Below, piece by piece: positions 53,105-64,000 of a stretch of DNA of 64,000 nucleotides; the first letter of the stretch is position 1, and each line of letters opens with the position of its first letter. Both the position numbers and the translations under genes were made by a program. The stretch covers positions 1 through 64,000 of the forward strand of contig JAQJVL010002220.1 of NCBI GenBank assembly GCA_035578905.1, written 5' to 3'. This DNA is from Stictocephala bisonia (Eukaryota; Arthropoda; Insecta; Hemiptera; Membracidae). A model generated the notes under the pieces. It searched no databases and had not been told where the DNA came from. It saw only the letters and a program-made list of their open reading frames with translations.

Positions 53105-56100
53105 GTTCGAAACAATCACCATAGTAGTGAGAGGTATCGTTTGCCATCGTAGAGTAGTCAGTGATAATGGTAGGAGCTGTTAACGTGCACCCATAAAACT
53201 AAATTATTACATACATCTGAGAGACACACTTTGTACAAAAGGTGATTCATTACAGTTGTAGTGAGAGGTATCGTTTGCCGTCTTAGAGTAGTCTGCATTA
53301 TTGGTAGGAACTGTTGACGAGCTTCCGTCAGGCTCAATATCCTATGAGACACTTTGTATTGAGGGTGATTTATCACCATTGTAGAAAGAGCTATTGTTTG
53401 CCGTCGTAGAGTATTCTGTATTATTGGTAGGAACTGTTAACAAGCATCCGTCAGGCTCAATAACCACATACCTGAGAGACACTTTATATTGACGGTGATT
53501 TATCACCATTGTGGTAGGATCTATTGCTTGCCATCGTAGAGTAGTCAGCATTATTGGTAGGAACTGTTAACGAGCTATATGTCAGAATTAATAACCACAT
53601 TCCTAAGACACACTTTGTATTAAGGGTGATTTATCACCATTGTAGTAGGATCTATTTCTTGCCATCGTAGAGTAGTCAGCTTTATTGGTAGGAAATGTTA
53701 ACGAGCATATGTCAGAATTAATAACCACATACCTAAGACATACTTTGTATTGAGGGTGATTTATCACATTTTAGTAGGACCTATTACTAGCCATCGTAGA
53801 GTAGTCAGCATTATTGGTAGGAACTGTTAACGAGCATATGTCAGAATTAATAACCACATACCTAAGACACACTTTGTAGTGAGGGTGATTTATCACCATT
53901 GTGGTAGGAGCTATTGCTTGCCATCGTAGAGTAGTCAGCATTATTGGTAGGAACTGTTAACGAGCATATGTCAGAAATAATAACCACATACCTAAGACAC
54001 ACTTTGTATTGAGGGTAATTTATCACCATTGTGGTAGGATCTATTGCTTGCCATCATAGAGTAGTCAGCATTATTGGTTGGAACAGTTAACGAGCATATG
54101 TCAGAATTAATAACCACATACCTAAGAGACACTTTGTATTGAGGGTAATTCATCACCATTGTAGTAGGAGCTATTGTTTGCCGTCGTAGAGTAGTCAACA
54201 TTATTGGTAGGAACTGTTAACGAGCTATATGTCAGAATTAATAACCACATACCTAAGACACACTTTGTATTGAGGGAGATTTATCACCATTGTAGTGAGA
54301 ATTATTGTCTGCCATCGTAGAGTAGCCAGCATTATTAGTAGTACTGTTAACGAGCATCCGGCATACTCAATAACTACATACCTGAGAGACACTTTGTATT
54401 TAGGGTGATTTATCACCATTGTAGTAGGAGCTATTGTTTGCCGTCATAAAGTAGTCTGCATTATTGGTATGAACTGTTAACGAGCTTCCGTCCGACTCAA
54501 TAACTACATACCTGAGAGACACTTGGTATTGAGGGTGATTTATCACCATTGTGGTAGGAGCTATTGTTTGCCGTCGTAGAGTAGTCAACATTATTGGTAG
54601 GAACTGTTAACGAGCTATATGTCAGAATTAATAACCACATACCTAAGACACACTTTGTATTGAGGGAGATTTATCACCATTGTAGTGAGAATTATTGTCT
54701 GCCATCGTAGAGTAGCCAGCATTATTAGTAGTACTGTTAACGAGCATCCGGCATACTCAATAACTACATACCTGAGAGACACTTTGTATTTAGGGTGATT
54801 TATCACCATTGTAGTAGGAGCTATTGTTTGCCGTCATAAAGTAGTCTGCATTATTGGTATGAACTGTTAACGAGCTTCCGTCCGACACAATAACTACATA
54901 CCTGAGAGACACTTGGTATTGAGGGTGATTTATCACCATTGTGGTAGGATCTATTGTTTACCATCGTAGAGTAGTCAGCATTATTGGTAGGAACAGTTAA
55001 CGAGCATATGTCAGAATTAATAACCACATACCTAAGACACACTTTGTATTGAGGGTGATTTATCACCATTGTAGTAGGATCTATTTCTTGCCATCGTAGA
55101 GTAGTCAGCATTATTGGTAGGAACTGTTAACGAGCATATATCAGAATTAATAACCACATACCTAAGACACACTTTGTATTGAGGGTGATTTATCATCATT
55201 GTGGTAGGAGCTATTGCTTGCCATCGTAGAGTAGTCAGCATTATTGGTAGGAACTGTTAACGAGCATATGTCAGAATTAATAACCACATACCTAAGACAC
55301 ACTTTGTAGTGAGGGTGATTTATCACCATTGTGGTAGGAGCTATTGCTTGCCATCGTAGAGTAGTCAGCATTATTGGTAGGAACTGTTAACGAGCATATG
55401 TCAGAATTAATAACCACATACCTAAGACACACTTTGTATTGATGGTGATTTATCACCATTGTGGTAGGAGCTATTGCTTGCCATCGTAGAGTAGTCAGCA
55501 TTATTGGTAGGAACTGTTAACGAGCATATGTCAGAATTAATAACCACATACCTGAGAGACACTTTGTATTGAGGGTGATTTATCACCATTGTGGTAGGAG
55601 CTATTGCTTGCCATCGTAGAGTAGTCAGCATTATTGGTAGGAACTGTTAACGAGCATATGTCAGAATTAATAACCACATACCTAAGACACACTTTGTAGT
55701 GAGGGTGATTTATCACCATTGTGGTAGGAGCTATTGCTTGCCATCGTAGAGTAGTCAGCATTATTGGTAGGAACTGTTAACGAGCATATGTCAGAATTAA
55801 TAACCACATACCTAAGACACACTTTGTAGTGGGGGTGATTTATCACCATTGTGGTAGGATCTATTGCTTGCCATCGTAGAGTAGTCAGCATTATTGGTAG
55901 GAACTGTTAACGAGCATATATCAGAATTAAAAACCACATACCTGAGAGACACTTTGTATTGAGGGTGATTTATCACCATTGTGGTAGGATCTATTGTTTA
56001 CCATCGTAGAGTAGTCAGCATTATTGGTAGGAACTGTTAACGAGCATATGTCAGAATTAATAACCACATACCTGAGAGACACTTTGTATTGAGGGTTATT

Positions 56101-57250
56101 TATCACCATTGTGGTAGGAGCTATTGCTTGACATCGTAGAGTAGTCCGCATTATTGGTAGGAACTGTTAACGAGCATATGTCAGAATTAATAACCACATA
56201 CCTAAGACACACTTTGTATTGAGGGTTATTTATCACCATTGTAGTATGAAGTATTGTCTGCCATCGAAGAGTAGCCAGCATTATTAGTAGGACTGTTAAC
56301 GAGCATCCGTCAAACCCAATAACCACATACCTAAGAGACGCTTTGTATTGAGGGTAATTTATCACCATTGTAGTAGGAGCTATTGTTTGCCGTCGTAGAG
56401 TAGTCAGCATTATTGGTAGGAGCTGTTAACGTGCATCCGTCAGGCTCAATAACCACATACCTAAGACACACTTTGTATTGAGGGTGATTTATCACCATTG
56501 TAGTAGGAGCTATTGTTTGCCGTCATAAAGTAGTCTGCATTATTGGTATGAACTGTTAACGAGCATCCCTCAGGATTAATAACTACATACCTAATACACA
56601 CTTTGTATTGAGGGTGATTTATCACCATTGTAGTAGGAGCTATTGTTTGCCGTCATAAAGTAGTCTGCATTATAGGTATGAACTGTTAACGAGCATCCGT
56701 CAGGATTAATAACCACATACCTAAGACACACTTTGTATTGAGGGTGATTTATCACCATTGTAGTAGGAGCTATTGTTCGCCGTCATAAAGTAGTCTGCAT
56801 TATTGGTATGAACTTTTAACGAGCTTCCGTCCGACTCAATAACTACATACCTAAGAGACACTTGTTATTGAGGGTGTTTTATTACCATAGTATTGGAAGT
56901 TAATGTCTGCCATCGTAGATTAGTCAGAATTTCTTTAGGAACTGTTAGCAGGTATATGTCACCCTCAATTGCCACATATCTGAAATTCACTTTGAATTGT
57001 GGGGGATTTATGACCATAGTAGTGACAGCAATTGTCTGCCATCGTAGATTAGTCAGCATATTTGTTAGGATATGTTAGCAGATATATGTCACACTCAATT
57101 ACTACATACCTAAAATTCACTTTGCATTGTGGGTGATTTATCAACCCCTTTATTCAAAACTACTGTCTGTCAATCTTTGATAGTGATCGTGAATGGTAGA
57201 AACTATTAGGTATCCTCAGTATAACTCAATAACCACCCAGATACCTGAGA
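53105..57250. repeat. 130-bp satellite array, about 32 copies
   Basis: Unit: GTCAGAATTAATAACCACAT, ACCTAAGACACACTTTGTAT, TGAGGGTGATTTATCACCAT, TGTGGTAGGAGCTATTGCTT, GCCATCGTAGAGTAGTCAGC, ATTATTGGTAGGAACTGTTA, ACGAGCATAT. The period is exactly 130 bp through the centre (for example starts 55032, 55162, 55292, 55422). Central copies (about 54.9-56.2 kb) are the most alike; the ends, especially 56.87-57.25 kb, are diverged. The stretch 54215-54600 is repeated almost exactly at 54605-54990, a 390-bp higher-order unit of three monomers. Minus-strand open frames of ~69 codons recur in each monomer; since 130 is not a multiple of 3 they do not join. Confidence 0.97.
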
Positions 57251-57394
57251 AAAGGATGTTGAATTTTATGGTTAGTAATAATAATAAAACTATAATAACT
57301 ATCATTATTTTAGTAAGAGCTTTATTGTAGCTACCCGAAATGACATTTTCTGCTAACCAACTTCATCTTGGGTGCTACCAAATGCGAATGACTA

Positions 57395-57680
57395 CTAAAG
57401 ATGATGACGGTTACTTCCCTGATATTGATATTGGTTGTTACCTTGGTTGATCATGGTCACTACCTAGGCCGATCACGGGTGAATGCCTACCTATTCTGAT
57501 CACGGATGGCTACTTAGGTTATCCCTGGTGAATTCAATTACATAATAAGTGGCTATGGAAGATTATCACGGCTACTACTCAAATTGATAATGAGCAGCTA
57601 GCTACTAAAGGATGACTATGGTTGATACTAAAATTGATCACTTGCTGCTAGCCATGTTGATTAGGGTTACTACCCAGTTT
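57395..57680. repeat. Degenerate ~30-bp tandem repeat
   Basis: Loose repetition of GGCTACTACC(C/T)A..TTGATCA(C/T)GG-like words (TTGATCATGGTCACTACC, CCGATCACGGGTGAATGCC, CTGATCACGGATGGCTACTT, GATTATCACGGCTACTACTC). Copies are too diverged to set a unit exactly. Confidence 0.5.
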
Positions 57681-57778
57681 GATCCAGATCTGAACTGGAT
57701 TGGTGTAAGAGCCAGCTCCCTCCTGGAATGGTTTGACTTATACTTGCAGGACCGATACCAGTATTTGGAGGACCAGGA

Positions 57779-57970
57779 GTGGATTCTCAGGGCTGCTCTC
57801 GGTCCTACGCCTCGTCACTGGGTAACATTACTTGTGGTGTTCCCCAGGGCTCTGTCCTTGCTCCAGTATTGTTTCAGCTTTATATCAATGACTTGCCTTC
57901 TTACCTTGGGGATGGGACAGTTTGCTTCTTTGCCGAAAACTTGTCTCTGCTCCCTAAGGGAAACTCTTGA
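57779..57970 (+). pseudogene. RT palm fragment with mutated catalytic box
   Basis: 63 open codons. Residues 20-37 (GVPQGSVLAPVLFQLYIN) are the RT block between motifs B and C, intact. Residues 51-54 are FAEN where FADD is expected, so both catalytic Asp positions are changed (D to E and D to N). The preceding block (LLEWFDLYLQDR) is in the other frame (57612-57986), which shows one frameshift. Confidence 0.82.
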
Positions 57971-58078
57971 AATAAATTTTCTTTAATTTCGTTTGTTCAA
58001 TTAAATTTTGTTTGTTCAATCCAACAGCATGCTGCAGTGGTACGATGAAAATTTTCTCAAACCAAATACAGACCCGCT

Positions 58079-58363
58079 TCTTTTATTTTTTATTTATTTA
58101 TTTTATTTATTCATAAGACGCCGATCGTCAAGATATGGGCGAATATGGATTTCGAATGAGTGTGATGAGTGTAGATGAGTGAATGTAGTCATTGTTACAA
58201 ACTAAGGCCGACTATTCCTTAGAAAGTGTCATTAATTAATAGCCCAATGACAAATGAACAGCCGGCGGTTATCAGCTGATCCTTGTATTAAGCCTGATTG
58301 GGATCGAACTGAGAACCTTTAGCACATGAAGCTGGAATTGAACCAACTACGCTACCAACCAAT
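58079..58363 (-). mobile_element. tRNA-derived SINE, copy 3
   Basis: Minus-strand copy with an excellent B box (GTTCGATCCCA, complement at 58299-58308) and A-box-like GTAGCGTAGTTGG near the head at the right end. Tail (TAAA)n on the left. It interrupts the RT remnant, so it is younger than that element. About 20 bp of the body (TTTTGAGAAGGATCAG region) differ from copies 1 and 2, with a short deletion. Confidence 0.9.
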
Positions 58364-59110
58364 TAATTAAATTAATTAAAACCAACCAATTAAATGTTTC
58401 AGTCAGAAAAAACCCCATAGAAATAAAATAAAATTACTTTTGCTTAATGTTGAGATTTATTTAGTTGAATTTATCAAATAAAATTTAGTTGAAGCTACTC
58501 ACCAAACTAAATTTTGAGGTTTGATCTTGGCAATAATAATCTGTTCCCATGCTCATTTCGACACTCTTTGTAGGAGAGTGAGTTAATCAGTATTTCTTTT
58601 TTATGACAGTTCTCAAGAATCGCAAAATTCGATGTTTTGATGACTGCTTACTATGGTTCACTCTACCCTCAATTGGTCTATGCGGTGCCGGTATGGGAAT
58701 GTGAGAACGAAAGAACTTTGTTCTTATTCTGTCTTTAAAACAAGGCTATTCGAGATATTCATAGCTTAGATAGTCGACAGTCCTGTAGAAACATATTTAG
58801 TTCATACATAACATTTTACTCCATATATTAGAAACACTAACTTTTGTTAAAAATAATTTTCATATTTTTAATAGTCAAACAACTCAATTCCATTCACTCT
58901 AAAATAGTAGCAATCTTAACATTCCAGCCCATTCGACAGCATTCATTCAAACCTAATGTTTGTATACTGCAGTGAAACTTTACATCTTCCTTTATCAAAT
59001 CTGAAGGTAGAATCAAACACTGCAACTTTTAAAAAACAGATCAAAAGTATGTTCGTAGAATAATGTTCCTACAGTGTCCAAGATTCTCTCACTAATAGGT
59101 TTAATGTTTA

Positions 59111-62100
59111 GAAGTATATTTTTGTTTGTTTAATTTTAAATCTTTCAAAAACCAAATCTAGAATTAAGACATGGACAATCAACAGTTTTGACTTTTAAGA
59201 CCTAATATAAAGAAAGTAGATTACATAAAAGAGTTATTTTTTGTTAAATAGTTAGGTCGTTTCATTACAAAACTTCTTCACAATGTTCGAATGTACAAGA
59301 GCAAAACGTTAAAAAACAACACTTATCACTCAACAGCTTTATGAATTGGTTTTTAATGAATTAAAATTAAGTTGTCATTTTAACACTTGTATAAATAATC
59401 TGTAGAAACAGTGATGTAATAACATTTTACAATTATCACCCTTGTTTCTTCTTATAACAATCAACATAGGAAATGTGTATCTTACATTTATTTTAAACGG
59501 TAAGAACGTTGGAATGAAACCGTATTCTGAACGACTAAGTCAACCATCAATTCATCATGATAAGAACATTTCTATGTTCAACCTCTTAAATCAACTCCCT
59601 ATGTATTAAGAATGCTGAATGTTCAATTTTTATGGGGTTGATATGGTTGCATTTAAAGTCAGTTTAAAGGTAAAATTTGTCGTACACTTCAATGTGGGCA
59701 AACGATTATATAAAACAGTCAGTTAGTGATCACAGCCCACCTAATTATTAGATTGATTAATAATTTTAATTTAAGGATGATGATAAAATCGTACTTCTAT
59801 TACAGTGATCCTTCAAATTTCTCAACAGTACTTCTTTACGATCTTCATTTATGTAGACATTTGATATATTTTTCATTAGGCACTATTACAGTATAATATA
59901 TATTGTTTTTTAAAGTAATCTAGTTTATAAATTTTATAAAATCTCTACCAATCCTGTAATCTTTTAATTTGTCTATAATACTTGTGCTTCATCATAATAG
60001 TGATCTCAAACAGGTATTGGATATTGGATTCTGTTCTATTACCAGTTCAGTAAATATTCCGATAATACTGGGAGCTTAAATATACTATTAATTAGATCAG
60101 ATATTTAGCACACTGCTTTATTTAAACACTGTTCACCCTTCCATAAATATAAAGATAAAATAATTTGTTTTATAAAAGAAACAATAAAATCTTACGTATT
60201 TAAATCATTTTAAACAAAATTTTTAACTGTGACGGAAGATTTTCTATGAATATATAATTTATAAAATAGAGTCCTCCATTATCCTTGATATATATACATC
60301 TGATAACTTGCAAAGTGATAAATCACTACGTATAAATAATCCACCTATAAGTACCACATCTACCTATAGGTAATTTTAGCAATGATAGATTATGCATTGA
60401 TAAAACTGGATGACTATTCAAAACACGCTTTCAGGAACTCACAAACGAGCTCTCAGAAGGTATAACACAACTATAATAAAATCCTCCTTCACTGAACACT
60501 TACCCCCCTCAGACCATACCTAAAAAAAAGAAAAAAAACCCTGAACATGTTCAGTTGTATGACAAGAGGCAAGAAAATTAATAGTAAAGAAGAATTACAT
60601 TATCCCCTTGACACGAAAATCAATAACACTAACACAATATTTGATAACATCTTGTATACTCATAATCAATATTATAAATAAAATTAAACTACCTAAACAT
60701 GTCAAATTATACAAAAAGAATTACATACCTTTTATTTTTTATTTAATTAATTATTATATTAATTGATTTCATACACTTGAAAATTACTAAAATGTTTAAA
60801 CATGTAATGTATTTTAAATAAAATATTTTATAGTGTAATAAGTTTATACTAATTTATTCATAATTATATGTATTGATAATAATGGAAACATAATTAAGTT
60901 TAGAAATATTATATTATATAATAGAAAAGTTGTAATTCCTAGGGCTGCTATTTATAAAAATGTTTTAATAAAAAACTATATAAGGGTGCTAAGTTATTTT
61001 TTTTTTTTTATTATAACATTATTATATTATATAAATTATATATCTTTAAAGCATGTGCTATAAAATGTAGGCTCAAACATGTTTGATCCCACTGACCCGA
61101 GTAAGCAAGATGCAGAGGATATCTACGGAGATAATGCGGACTTAGTTGCCAATTCAAGCGGATAATTGGCTATTACACCCTGTATGTAAATCATGCTCAA
61201 GCATGTAACGTTAACTTAAATGGAAAGAGTTAAATGACCATCCAATTATCTCACAAATTACTTAAAGCTAACCTCTTTTAAAAGGAACATTTTCCCCATC
61301 AATACTATCCATACCCTATAAAAATATTCTTTCAAGGGTTAATATTCAAACATAAATGGTCTTGTTTCAAACTATCCATGGCAAATATCTTAAGAAATTA
61401 TAATCGTAGATTTAAAAAATCTATGAACATTTCGACTTACTGTTTAATCTAATTCAAATTTGTCCTCATGTATGATTATTTTGGTAATCCTTACTCTTTT
61501 TCAAATAAAAATTGTGATACACGTTGTGTTGTAGTATGTGTTATTAATATTTATTTTAATAAATAAAAGAATATTATAATTTGACATAAATTGCCCATAT
61601 AATTGTGTTATATTATAAGATAAAATATACATATTTAAGACATTATTTTAAATTGGTACTTTGGTAATATGAGTTTTCATCCTTAAAATTATTGTACAGA
61701 AGTGATGAATCACCTTTGTTTTAATTAACTATAAAGTCACGTCACGTAATAATCTTTAAATGGCGGTAACATGAATTATAATTTTTTAATAAATGTGATA
61801 TGGCTAAGAATGATTTTTTAATTAACTGACAGGAGGGCAATGAGTAATTATTAACTTTGTGATCCATATTTTGAATTTTGTAACCGTAATCTCGTGACGT
61901 AGTAGCATCTACCCACACCAAAGTTAAAGTGACTCCACAAAGCCCTATTATAACTAGGAAGGATCCAATACTGATCAGTTGACCTTCAAAGGGTGATTAG
62001 ACTCAATAAGAAGCTTTTTAAGTTGGTCTAGTCTTAATAATGACTTGGAATGTGTTTGTTTTACTAAACCATAATTTGATAGTAAGTGTTTGAGGCGTTC

Positions 62101-62948
62101 TTAACTGTGTAAGTAATATAACGGTACATACCTCCCGTGTAATACATGATAAGAGTGTTTGTTGATAGGACTCATAAGTTACCAGGATCCATACATAACT
62201 TCACTATAATACCATTTAGGACCAATAAGAGATGTCTTTAAACCAAATGGTTATATGTATAATCATAATTATATCATTATATTAATAATTATAATATAAT
62301 AACTAAGTTCCAATTACGTCTGGTATACATTTGATATACTGAAATCTACTTGTATTCTTAGATACCAGTCATTGTATTATAAACTACTTATTAATATAAG
62401 ACCTCTTATATTAATATGAAAAACACGGGGTGTGTGATTGTACCTACTCAAATATATTTAGTAAATACTAATTAAAATAATATCACATTTCTTAGATTTA
62501 TTTTAGTAGATTTATATATTTATAAATTCAGGATATTTGCATATTGATATAAGTGTTGCATTTATTTTTCAGCAATATTAATCACAAGTTAACAACTTAA
62601 TCTGAGAATAGATTAGCAAGGGTAAGCCGGCTTACAAGATTATTCAAAGGAAGTTTTAGGAAGTCTTGTTATAAGCAGATTTGTCAAGCAGCTTAAAAAG
62701 TCAAGCAGTTGATGTGAATATTCAAAGAGCGGACTCAAAGTTGAACCCACCAGCGTATTAAGTAGCCTTCTCTCTCCCCCTCTATACCCTCACTTCTCTT
62801 TCCGTAAATGTCTCATACACATACTTTCAAACCCAACAAATTATTACTATATCGTAACCTATAAAGGTTTTAGCCATTAAGTATGTTATATTATATATTT
62901 TGTTTACTACAACTTGACTTTTGGATCTTGATCAAAGTCCAATCATAT
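59111..62948. other. AT-rich non-coding DNA; lone transposon terminus at 61.18 kb
   Basis: No gene. At 61177-61188 ACACCCTGTA looks like the right terminus of a CAGGGTGT-type element, and the GC-richer 61070-61175 before it (GCAGAGGATATCTACGGAGA) may be its body. No matching left end is seen. A GC-richer strip at 62620-62800 is also unassigned. Confidence 0.5.
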
Positions 62949-63012
62949 ACAGGGTGTCCAGCTTTAAATGTCACACGTTTTAGAGGATTGTTGTCAGGTC
63001 TTGTTTAAAAAT

Positions 63013-63125
63013 GTACCTTGGTTTATACATAATCCCAATGTCAATCGTTGTACCTTGGGTCCTACCAAGTCCCAACGTCATTCGTCGTACCTTGGGTTAT
63101 ACCAAATCCCAACGTCAATCGTCCT
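63013..63125 (+). repeat. 37-bp tandem repeat x3 in FB-2 left arm
   Basis: GTACCTTGG at 63013, 63050 and 63087, each followed by ..ACCAA.TCCCAACGTCAATC, with a partial start of a fourth at 63124. Confidence 0.92.
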
Positions 63126-63131
63126 AACCTG

Positions 63132-63311
63132 CCCCATACACGTACAGTAAGTAGTATAAGTAGCAATTTTCAATACCACTGTACGTGTATAGGTGGGCGG
63201 GTGGGTCAATACCACCGTACCTGTTTCGGTGGGCGGGTGGGTCAATACCACTGTACGTGTATGGGTGGGCGGGTGGGTCATTTCCACTGTACGTGTATGG
63301 GTGGGCGGGTG
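63132..63311. repeat. 36-bp minisatellite in FB-2, with one inverted partial unit
   Basis: GTACGTGTAT (one copy GTACCTGTTT) at 63181, 63217, 63253 and 63289, each followed by GGGTGGGCGGGTGGGTCA-type sequence. A partial unit in opposite orientation (CCCATACACGTACAGTA) lies at 63132-63149, so the array is head to head. Confidence 0.93.
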
Positions 63312-64000
63312 GCAAGCAAATAATGCCATATAACATGTGTGCTATATCGATTCGTTTTCTATCTGTATGTCTGTATGTGTTTTTACAAACATTTCAATAC
63401 CTCAGAAACCGTTTGAAATATAATAGATATCAAATGTTTTGTAAAAAGATGATATTAAAAAGACACATTTCTTGTAAAATGGCTGAATGTCTAAAATTAG
63501 TTTAAAAATTGTGGATGTCTAAGTATTCCAAAATCAAATATAAAAACCTACACATATTACAAAACAAAGTGAAAATGCATTATCTGTAGACTAAGTTATG
63601 CAAATTCAACGGTATGCCAATTAAAAAAAGATCGGTTATTAAATAACAGAGAGACCTTATTTTTGTGACTGAAAGCATTGTGTATTAACATTTTTGTGTA
63701 GCTTTTGTGGGTTTTATGATATTCTACTTTGACATTTTTAGACATCCGCCAACTTGAAACAAGTAATCTTAGACATTCAGCTTTTTTACATGAAATGTGT
63801 CTTTTTGGATCATCTATCATACGCATATTCAGTAATGTGCATCAAATAGTTACTGACATTAAAATATTTGTAAACACAAACAGGTAACGAATCGAGACGG
63901 GAGACTTGTTATAAGGCATATTATTACTTGTCTTGACGTGACAAACAATCTTCTAAAATATACGACAGTCAAAGCTGGACACCCTGTATACATCGCAGAT

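Larger units (their letters stand above)
57660..59110 (+). mobile_element. Non-LTR retrotransposon remnant (Jockey/CR1-like RT), split by a SINE
   Basis: Plus strand, several frames: LLEWFDLYLQDRYQ (57.73 kb), then GVPQGSVLAPVLFQLYINDL, then the catalytic box as FAEN (57929-57940) in place of FADD. Then MLQWYDENFLKPN near 58030, a SINE on the opposite strand (58079-58363), and beyond it AYYGSLYPQLVYAVPVWE near 58650, NKAIRDIHSLDSRQSCRN, and ATFKKQIKSMFVE near 59020 close to the protein's end. The order and motifs match Jockey/CR1 RT palm to C-terminus. The 5' half is absent. Confidence 0.83.
62949..63987. mobile_element. Foldback DNA transposon FB-2, with minisatellites in its left arm
   Basis: The left end ACAGGGTGTCCAGCTTTAAA and the right end (reverse complement ACAGGGTGTCCAGCTTTGAC) are inverted repeats with TA on both outer sides (62948-62949 and 63987-63988). 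Inward, AAAAAGACACATTTCTTGTA, AATGGCTGAATGTCTAA and GGATGTCTAA at 63450-63515 face their complements at 63740-63805. The same peptide (KRHISCK.AECL) is therefore encoded on both strands, a by-product. FB-1 at 6.5 kb is the same family. About 330 bp of tandem repeats sit after the first ~60 bp of the left arm and are missing from the right arm and from FB-1. Confidence 0.9.

Noticed and set aside
53158..57078. Series of ~69-codon minus-strand frames (MLTTLRWQAIAPTTMVINH...)
   Set aside because: Each is one satellite monomer; a 130-bp period cannot keep a common frame, so no joined protein exists.
53105..57250. CRISPR array
   Set aside because: Whole 130-bp units repeat with no unique spacers; the DNA is eukaryotic.
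63596..63826. 76-codon minus-strand frame with a similar peptide on the plus strand (KRHISCK.AECL)
   Set aside because: The similarity comes from the inverted arms of the foldback element.

Overview
This is eukaryotic, AT-rich, gene-poor nuclear DNA, most likely from an arthropod and probably an insect. The reasons are an R1-type non-LTR retrotransposon remnant, Jockey/CR1-like remnants, IS630/Tc1/mariner-type transposase scraps with TA target sites, and a tRNA-derived SINE in several copies. I found no intact host gene, no rRNA, no convincing tRNA gene and no CRISPR. Almost every open frame is either inside a tandem repeat whose unit lacks stops or is chance in AT-rich DNA. All protein homology I recognise is transposon-derived and broken by stops and frameshifts. 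The species cannot be fixed from the sequence alone.

Layout. 1-1.8 kb: minus-strand non-LTR retrotransposon remnant (endonuclease plus reverse transcriptase, RT), cut by the window start. 2.1-2.8 kb: ~120-bp tandem repeat. 3.0-5.46 kb: large GT-rich minisatellite. 6.5-7.6 kb: foldback transposon (FB-1) with a nested SINE. 8.98-9.08 kb: near-perfect 46-bp-arm hairpin. 9.9-10.65 kb: 3' end of a second minus-strand non-LTR element. 11.4 and 13.9 kb: two hairpin MITEs. 12.4-13.2 kb: 36-bp minisatellite that switches strand near its end. 15.07-30.35 kb and 32.33-45.31 kb: two collinear paralogous segments (A and B), an old tandem duplication of about 15 kb, changed afterwards by private insertions (a 36-bp minisatellite in A; transposase, MITE and foldback insertions in B) and a micro-inversion. 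46.3-48.1 kb: GC-richer unknown block, perhaps an unrecognised transposon. 48.7-49.2 kb: 547-bp (GT)n microsatellite with a (GTGTGC)40 core. 49.5-51.0 kb: R1-like remnant. 52.1-52.5 kb: 13 x 32-bp array. 53.1-57.2 kb: 130-bp satellite with a local 390-bp higher-order repeat. 57.6-59.1 kb: third RT remnant, split by a SINE. 62.95-63.99 kb: second foldback copy (FB-2), carrying 37-bp and 36-bp minisatellites in one arm.

The most unusual pattern is a dispersed minisatellite family with a ~36-bp unit (G-rich core GGGTGGGCGGGTGGG followed by CCACTGTACGTGTAT). It occurs at four places: 3.0-5.46, 12.4-13.2, 19.3-20.26 and 63.1-63.3 kb. The last array lies inside a foldback transposon arm, which suggests how the family moves. 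Two of the four arrays change strand internally. The G-rich core matches the rule for very stable G-quadruplexes. Because 36 is a multiple of 3, the arrays produce long open frames on both strands that should not be taken for proteins.
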